Source of the DNA: an uncultured Collinsella sp.
GTDB lineage: Bacteria > Actinomycetota > Coriobacteriia > Coriobacteriales > Coriobacteriaceae
Length of the DNA stretch: 10,339 nt
NCBI GenBank assembly: GCA_900758885.1
Contig: CAAETD010000168.1
Coordinates: forward strand, 1 to 10,339
Direction: 5' to 3'
A program made the translations under genes and the position numbers. The notes under the pieces were generated by a model. It saw only the letters and a program-made list of their open reading frames with translations. It did not search any database and was not told the DNA's origin. Below, in pieces: positions 4,789 through 10,339 of this stretch; within the stretch, counting starts at the first letter, position 1; every line of letters begins with the position of its first letter.

Positions 4789-5499
4789 TTGTCCCAGCTC
4801 GAGAAATGCGATCGCCGGTCCCTTCGCTCGCAGCGCGCCCTTCGCCAGGCGCTTGCCAGCGAGCTTGCCGAAAGCGGCGACCTTTCGCGCATTAATGTCG
4901 CGTCGCTCACCGAGCGCGCTGGCCTTACGCGCCGCACGTTCTATTCGCACTACCGCGATATCCCCGACTTTATCAATCAAATCGAGGACGGCTTGCTGGC
5001 CGAGATCCGTGAGCGCATTGAGCTCATCACCGCAGCTCAGCTGCCTGATCTCTATCACAACATCGATGAGCTCGAGCCGGCGCCTGGTTCGGTTGAGTTG
5101 CTGCGCTACCTTGCGGCCAACCGCGACTTAATCGGTGCGCTGCTGGGTCCGGGCGGCGACCAGGCCTTCATTAAAAGGATTATCGATACCGCACGCGAGG
5201 CCGTGGTGCCTCGTGCACAGACGGGCATCTTGGGCCTGGCGCTGGGCACGTTCTTTGACTACTACGTCACCTATGTCGTAAGTGCCGAGGTCGGCCTGAT
5301 TCAGCGTTGGTTTGAGCGTGGGCTCACCGAATCGCCCGAAGCCATGGCGCGCATTATGACGGTTATCGCCTTTGTGCGTCCCGGCGACCTATATGGCCAA
5401 CCCATCGATATCAACGTGCCGGAATACGGCATGAAGCTATTGAATCTGCAGCTCGAGGACGCGGTCGACACCGCCGCAACCGTCGAGTCCAACTACTAA
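4789..5499 (+). CDS. TetR/AcrR-family transcriptional regulator
   Basis: A 236-residue regulator of normal TetR length. Residues ~10-56 are the DNA-binding domain: a basic first helix (RRSLRSQRALRQAL) and a helix-turn-helix at about 36-55 with the family pattern VASLTERAGLTRRTFYSHY. The rest (~60-236) is an all-helical ligand-binding and dimer domain of the type seen in many fatty-acid or multidrug regulators; the ligand is unknown. The start is TTG 4789: AAGGAGG (4778-4784) lies four bases upstream, and no in-frame ATG falls near it. Two dyads upstream fit autoregulation. The gene stops 12 bases before the giant activase/dehydratase fusion, so both probably form one transcript, and the regulator is likely to sense a substrate or product of that enzyme. 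The family call is firm; target and ligand are inferred. Confidence 0.92.
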   Translation: MSQLEKCDRRSLRSQRALRQALASELAESGDLSRINVASLTERAGLTRRTFYSHYRDIPDFINQIEDGLLAEIRERIELITAAQLPDLYHNIDELEPAPGSVELLRYLAANRDLIGALLGPGGDQAFIKRIIDTAREAVVPRAQTGILGLALGTFFDYYVTYVVSAEVGLIQRWFERGLTESPEAMARIMTVIAFVRPGDLYGQPIDINVPEYGMKLLNLQLEDAVDTAATVESNY

Positions 5500-5511
5500 G
5501 AGGAGAAACAG

Positions 5512-8500
5512 ATGAGCAAACTCGTCGAGGGCATTAAGGACCGTATGGTCGCTGCCGCGCGTGAGGCTGCACCCGCCGTGGTGGATGCCGCGCAGAAGGC
5601 GGCGACCGCTGCTGCCGAGAAAGTTGCCGAGGCGGTTGCCGAGGCCAAGAACGCGGCAGAGGAGACGTCCGTCGCTAGCGAGCCCGTCACTGCCGCTGAG
5701 CCCGTAGCCGCCACTGCCGTCCAGGCCCCCGAAGGCGCGGTCTTCAACCCCGAGAACGCTCGTGGCAACCTGCACCTGGGCATCGACGTGGGCTCCACCA
5801 CCGTTAAGCTCGCTGTGCTCAACGACGACAACCAGATCGTGTACGCCAAGTACCAGCGCCACCACACCGACGTCCGTGCCTGCGCCCGTGATCTGTTCGA
5901 GGGCGCTGCGACCGTGCTGCCGACGGCCCAGATGACCTGCGCCATTACCGGCTCGGGCGGTCTGCTGTTGTCCCAGTGGCTCGACCTGGAGTTTGTCCAG
6001 GAGGTCATCGCCAGCAAGCGTGCCGTCGAGACCCTCATCCCTGCCACCGATGTCGCCATCGAGCTGGGCGGCGAGGACGCCAAGATCATCTACTTCGATA
6101 ACGGCATCGAGCAGCGCATGAACGGCACCTGCGCCGGCGGCACGGGCGCGTTCATCGATCAGATGGCAACCCTGCTGCACACCGACGCGAGCGGCCTCAA
6201 CGAGCTCGCGGCCAACGCCACCACCATCTATCCCATCGCCAGCCGCTGCGGCGTCTTTGCCAAGACCGACGTCCAACCGCTGCTCAACGAAGGCGCCCGC
6301 CCCGAGGACGTGGCCGCCTCCATCTTCCAGGCCGTCGTGACCCAGACCATCTCGGGCCTGGCGTGCGGCCGTCCCATCCGCGGCAACGTCGCCTTCCTGG
6401 GCGGTCCGCTGCAGTACCTCTCCGAGCTGCGCCACCGCTTCTACCTCACGCTCAACCTGGACGAGGAACACCGTATCGTGCCCCAAAACGCCCACCTGTT
6501 TGTGGCGAGCGGCGCCGCCATGGCGCACGAGTCCAATAAACTCAGCAGGTTCCCGCAGCTCATCGAGGCCATCGACAGCTTGGGTGATACGCAGGGTGCC
6601 GAGGTCGAGCGCCTGGATCCGCTCTTTGCCACCGACGAGGACTTTGCCGAGTTCAAGACCCGCCACGACCAGGAAGTCGTTCCCAAGGGCAAGCTCGAAG
6701 GCTACACCGGCCGCGTGTTCATCGGTATCGACGCCGGCTCCACCACCATGAAGGCCGCGCTCGTGGGCGAGGACGGTCAGCTGCTGCACACCTGGTACGG
6801 CAACAACAACGGCGACATCCTAGGCACGGCCAAGGTCATCATGGCCGATTTCTACAACCACATCCCCGCCGGCTGCACCATCGGCCACGTGACCACCACG
6901 GGCTATGGCGAGGCGCTGCTCATCGAGGCCCTCAAGGCCGACTCCGGCGAGATCGAGACCGTCGCGCATCTGCGTGGCGCCAAGGCGTTCCTGCCCGGCG
7001 TCGAGTTTATCCTGGATATCGGCGGCCAGGACATGAAGTGCCTGCGCGTCAAGGACGGCGTCATCGAGCACATCATGCTCAACGAGGCCTGCTCGTCGGG
7101 TTGCGGTAGCTTTATCGAGAGCTTCGCCGTCTCTATGAACATGGACGTGCGCGCGTTCGCCGATGCCGCCATTCATGCCAAGGCCCCGGTGGACCTGGGC
7201 AGTCGCTGTACGGTCTTTATGAACTCGCGCGTCAAGCAGGCGCAAAAGGAAGGCGCCACGGTGGGCGACATCGCGGCCGGTCTGTCCTATTCCGTCATCA
7301 AGAATGCCCTGTTCAAGGTCATTAAGCTGCGCGACCCCAAGGAGATCGGCAGCCAGGTGATCGTCCAGGGCGGCACCTTTATGTCCGATGCTACGCTGCG
7401 TGCGTTCGAGCAGCTCACCGGCGTTCACGCCGTGCGTCCCGACATCGCCGGCTGCATGGGTGCCTATGGTGCTGCCCTGCTCGCCCGCGATCGCGCCGGC
7501 GCCGATGGCACCTCGACCATTCTTTCTGCCGAGGATATCGCGCACCTCACCGTGACACAAAAGCACGTCCGCTGCGGTCGTTGCTCTAACAACTGCCAGC
7601 TTACCGTCAACGACTTTGGCGGCGGCAGGCGCTTCATTACCGGTAACCGCTGCGAGAAGGGTGCCGGCCACAAAAAGCAGAAGACCGAGGCTCCCAATCT
7701 CTTCAAAAAGAAAAACGATCTGCTGTTTAACCGCGAGGTGCTGAGTCCCGACGAGGCCCCGCGCGGCACCGTGGGTATCCCGCGCGCGCTCAACATGTAC
7801 GAGAACTACCCCTTCTGGCACGCGTTCTTTACGCGCTTGGGCTTTAGCGTGCAGCTATCTGACCAGTCGAGCAAAAAGACCTACCAGGCGGGCATCGAGT
7901 CCATGCCGTCCGAGAGCGTGTGCTATCCGGCAAAGATGAGCCACGGCCATGTGATGAACCTTATCGACCGCGATGTCGACTTCATTTGGATGCCGTGCGT
8001 GCGCTGGGAGCGCAAAGAGGACCCGACGGCTGGCAACTGTTACAACTGCCCCATCGTCATGAGCTACCCCACGGCGTTGGCGCTCAATATCGACGAGATC
8101 CGCGAGCAGAACATCGAGTTTCTGTACCCGTTTGTGCCGTATCACGATAAGACCGAGCTCAAGCGCCGCCTGTACCAGGTGCTCGCCGTTGATCGCGTGG
8201 CCGATGCGCAAGCCGGTCGCGGTCGCGTGCGCGGTCCCAAGATCACGCGCTCCGAGGTCGATGCCGCCGTCAACGCTGCTTTTGAGGCCGATGCGCGCTT
8301 CCACGAGGATATCCAGACCATGGGCGAGGAGGCTCTTAAGTGGGTCGAGGACCACGGCGGCCACGGCATCGTACTCGCCGGCCGCCCCTACCATAACGAC
8401 CCCGAGATCAACCATGCCCTGCCCGAGCTTATCTCGAGCTTTGGCTTTGCGGTCTTTACCGAGGATTCGCTCGCGCATCTGGTAAAGCCCGAACGTCCGA

Positions 8501-10299
8501 TTCGCGTCGTCGACCAGTGGATGTACCACAGCCGCCTGTACGCCGTCGCCCGTTTTGTGACGATGCGCAACGACCTGGACCTGATTCAGCTCAACTCCTT
8601 CGGCTGCGGCTTGGACGCCCTGACCACCGACCAGGTGCAGGAGATTCTGGAAGCCAGCGGCAAGATCTATACCGTACTCAAGATCGACGAGGTGTCCAAC
8701 CTGGGCGCCGCGCGCATCCGCATCCGCTCGCTTATGGCCGCGCTTAAGGACCAGGAGGCCGAGCGCTTGGCCGAGGCCACGGCCGCGGGCGAGACCTACG
8801 AGCAGGGTGACGCCGCGCCGGTGGCGCCCTCCACGGATGTCCCCGCGTTCGCGAGCCGCAAGTACACGTTCGAAGCGCAGCGTGAGAGTGCATCGACCGC
8901 GTGGCCCAAGGTGCCCTTTACCGAGCAGATGCGCGAGGAGGGCTATACCATCCTGTGCCCGCAGATGGCGCCGATCCACTTTGACCTGGTCAAAGAGGTA
9001 TTCCGCGGTGCCGGCTACAACCTGGAGCTGCTGCCCTCGACTGACCACGATGCCGTCGAGGCCGGCCTGCGCTATGTGAACAATGACATTTGCTACCCGT
9101 CGATTCTGGTAACGGGCCAGATTATGGAGGCCATCGAGAGCGGTCGGTACGACCTGTCCAAGACGGCCGTGGTTATCAGCCAGACCGGCGGCGGCTGCCG
9201 TGCCACCAACTACATCGCGCTCATCCGCAAGGCACTGCGCGAGAGCGGCCACCCCGAGATCCCGGTGATTTCGCTTTCGGCCGTGGCGCTCGGCGAGGAC
9301 AACCCCGGCTTTAAGATTACGCCGGCACTGCTCAAGCAGGCCGTGTACGCGGTGCTCTTTGGCGATGTGATGATGCAGATGCTCTACCGCTGCCGCCCGT
9401 ACGAGGCAACGCCCGGTGCCGCCAATGCGCTCTACGAGGAGTACATGGCGCGCGCCCGCAAGCTGGCGCCCAAGTTTAACCGCCACAACTACACCAAGCT
9501 GTGCCGAGAGGCCATCCGCGCGTTCGACACCATGCCGCTCGTGGGCGAGGGCACCAAGCCGCGCGTGGGCGTGGTCGGCGAGATCTTGGTCAAGTTCCAC
9601 CCTACGGCCAACAACCACGTGGTCGACGTGATCGAGCGCGAGGGCTGCGAGGCCGTGGTACCGGGCCTGCTCGACTTCTTCCTGTACTCCATGAGCAACG
9701 CCGAGCTGCAGAAGGACGAGCTGGGAAGCTCCGCTACCACGCGCGCTGGTATGCAGGCGCTCATCAAGCTCGTGGACTGGATGCGCACGCCGGTGGAGGA
9801 GATGCTCGAAAAGTCCCGCCGCTTTGAGGCGCCCGAGCGCATCGGCACCATGGCGGACAAGGCCCGTACGGTGCTTTCGGTGTGCAACAACATGGGCGAG
9901 GGCTGGCTGCTCACGGCCGAGATGCTCGACCTGATCGACCACGGTGCGCCCAACATTATCTGCACGCAGCCCTTCGCGTGCCTGCCCAACCACGTGGTGG
10001 GCAAGGCCGTGATTAAGGAACTGCGCCGTCAGCACCCCGAGAGCAATATCGTCGCGGTGGACTACGACCCCGGCGCGTCCGAGGTCAACCAGCTCAACCG
10101 TATTAAGCTCATGATCAGCGTGGCCAAGGAAAACATGCGCGCCGGTAAGGGCTTTAAGCTCGAGAAGGTGGCGCCGCTCGCGATGGATGAGGTCACTGGC
10201 CAGATGCGTGCCCATGACGGCTGCACGAGTTGCGGACCGGCCAGCGAGGAAGCCGTTGCGTCGGTCGCCGAGCGCCTGGGACGCGGCATTAAGAAGTAG
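5512..10299 (+). CDS. Giant fusion of two BadF/HgdC-type activase domains with DUF2229 and HgdB-like reductase regions
   Basis: The protein has 1595 residues and is probably cytoplasmic. Domains in order: an Ala/Glu-rich helical extension (1-~83); ATPase domain 1 (~87-345) with GIDVGSTT (90-97), GGED and C207/C246; ATPase domain 2 (~402-665) with GIDAGSTT (405-412), GGQD and C527/C566; a cysteine knuckle C688-x2-C691-x3-C695-x18-C714; a DUF2229-type region from ~750 with CYPAK (C804), MPC (C829) and NCYNCP (C843, C846); an HgdB-like region from ~944 with GRPYH and FGCGLD (C1032); and a C-terminal region (~1140-1595) with NDICYP (C1194), GGGCR (C1229), TQPFACLPNH (C1490) and CTSCG (C1571, C1574). 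The 39-residue Cys spacing in both ATPase domains is that of the [4Fe-4S]-binding activase HgdC. Known relatives use ATP to push electrons onto an iron-sulfur reductase; the substrate here is unknown. GAGGAGA (5500-5506) precedes ATG 5512. It follows and is probably regulated by the TetR-family protein. Homologues are usually annotated '2-hydroxyglutaryl-CoA dehydratase', which overstates what is known. Confidence 0.92.
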   Translation: MSKLVEGIKDRMVAAAREAAPAVVDAAQKAATAAAEKVAEAVAEAKNAAEETSVASEPVTAAEPVAATAVQAPEGAVFNPENARGNLHLGIDVGSTTVKLAVLNDDNQIVYAKYQRHHTDVRACARDLFEGAATVLPTAQMTCAITGSGGLLLSQWLDLEFVQEVIASKRAVETLIPATDVAIELGGEDAKIIYFDNGIEQRMNGTCAGGTGAFIDQMATLLHTDASGLNELAANATTIYPIASRCGVFAKTDVQPLLNEGARPEDVAASIFQAVVTQTISGLACGRPIRGNVAFLGGPLQYLSELRHRFYLTLNLDEEHRIVPQNAHLFVASGAAMAHESNKLSRFPQLIEAIDSLGDTQGAEVERLDPLFATDEDFAEFKTRHDQEVVPKGKLEGYTGRVFIGIDAGSTTMKAALVGEDGQLLHTWYGNNNGDILGTAKVIMADFYNHIPAGCTIGHVTTTGYGEALLIEALKADSGEIETVAHLRGAKAFLPGVEFILDIGGQDMKCLRVKDGVIEHIMLNEACSSGCGSFIESFAVSMNMDVRAFADAAIHAKAPVDLGSRCTVFMNSRVKQAQKEGATVGDIAAGLSYSVIKNALFKVIKLRDPKEIGSQVIVQGGTFMSDATLRAFEQLTGVHAVRPDIAGCMGAYGAALLARDRAGADGTSTILSAEDIAHLTVTQKHVRCGRCSNNCQLTVNDFGGGRRFITGNRCEKGAGHKKQKTEAPNLFKKKNDLLFNREVLSPDEAPRGTVGIPRALNMYENYPFWHAFFTRLGFSVQLSDQSSKKTYQAGIESMPSESVCYPAKMSHGHVMNLIDRDVDFIWMPCVRWERKEDPTAGNCYNCPIVMSYPTALALNIDEIREQNIEFLYPFVPYHDKTELKRRLYQVLAVDRVADAQAGRGRVRGPKITRSEVDAAVNAAFEADARFHEDIQTMGEEALKWVEDHGGHGIVLAGRPYHNDPEINHALPELISSFGFAVFTEDSLAHLVKPERPIRVVDQWMYHSRLYAVARFVTMRNDLDLIQLNSFGCGLDALTTDQVQEILEASGKIYTVLKIDEVSNLGAARIRIRSLMAALKDQEAERLAEATAAGETYEQGDAAPVAPSTDVPAFASRKYTFEAQRESASTAWPKVPFTEQMREEGYTILCPQMAPIHFDLVKEVFRGAGYNLELLPSTDHDAVEAGLRYVNNDICYPSILVTGQIMEAIESGRYDLSKTAVVISQTGGGCRATNYIALIRKALRESGHPEIPVISLSAVALGEDNPGFKITPALLKQAVYAVLFGDVMMQMLYRCRPYEATPGAANALYEEYMARARKLAPKFNRHNYTKLCREAIRAFDTMPLVGEGTKPRVGVVGEILVKFHPTANNHVVDVIEREGCEAVVPGLLDFFLYSMSNAELQKDELGSSATTRAGMQALIKLVDWMRTPVEEMLEKSRRFEAPERIGTMADKARTVLSVCNNMGEGWLLTAEMLDLIDHGAPNIICTQPFACLPNHVVGKAVIKELRRQHPESNIVAVDYDPGASEVNQLNRIKLMISVAKENMRAGKGFKLEKVAPLAMDEVTGQMRAHDGCTSCGPASEEAVASVAERLGRGIKK

Positions 10300-10339
10300 A
10301 CGGCCCGCTTTGAACCGGATATAAGACAAACGGGTGGTA

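Noticed and set aside
5437..6789. A 450-codon minus-strand open frame
   Set aside because: A Gly/Val/Leu/Asp-rich shadow of the TetR end and first activase domain, with no ribosome binding site or recognisable motif.
7855..10329. A long open frame (824 codons) on the minus strand opposite the giant fusion
   Set aside because: It mirrors a gene with clear domains and arises from GC-rich third positions lacking stop codons on the opposite strand; its translation is low-complexity His/Arg/Leu-rich and matches no family.

Overview
The window looks like chromosome of a high-GC anaerobic actinobacterium of the Coriobacteriia, most likely Collinsella or a close relative. This is inferred from four things: GC-rich third codon positions, the short-type DXS homologue, a giant activase/dehydratase fusion, and a dispersed palindrome with TGTGACAAAGGG arms that I associate from memory with Collinsella genomes. 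No database search was possible. No tRNA, rRNA, CRISPR array or insertion sequence was seen.

Layout. Positions 1-1328 (minus strand) carry the N-terminal 442 codons of a short-form DXS/transketolase-like enzyme that runs off the left edge. A 228-bp divergent intergenic region containing an operator-like palindrome separates it from a two-gene plus-strand operon: an HD-domain protein (1557-2093) and a CmpB-type membrane protein (2097-3116). Between 3117 and 3370 lie a scar holding only the last 29 codons of a PII (GlnB/GlnK) gene, a hairpin, and a promoter for a Cof-type HAD phosphatase (3371-4234).

The stretch 4235-4788 is the most interesting part. Two almost identical 29-bp palindromes (4235-4263 and 4668-4696) bracket a compact unit. 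It contains a LexA/SOS-box-like site, an extended -10 promoter, a leader hairpin that pairs the Shine-Dalgarno sequence, a 40-residue peptide with a hydrophobic N-terminal half and a strongly basic tail, a 3' hairpin, and a possible promoter firing back on the opposite strand. This is the architecture of an SOS-controlled type I toxin-antitoxin locus, analogous in layout to E. coli tisB/istR but with an unrelated peptide. Every element is a reading of the sequence; function is inferred.

The right half is a TetR-family regulator (4789-5499), preceded by two dyads that share TGTGCAATA, and, 12 bases downstream, a 1595-residue protein (5512-10299). That protein fuses two BadF/HgdC-type ATPase (activase) domains, a four-cysteine knuckle, a DUF2229-type region and HgdB-like reductase regions. 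The regulator probably controls itself and this enzyme, which is expected to couple ATP hydrolysis to low-potential electron transfer on an unknown substrate. The last 40 bases (10300-10339) hold no recognisable feature.
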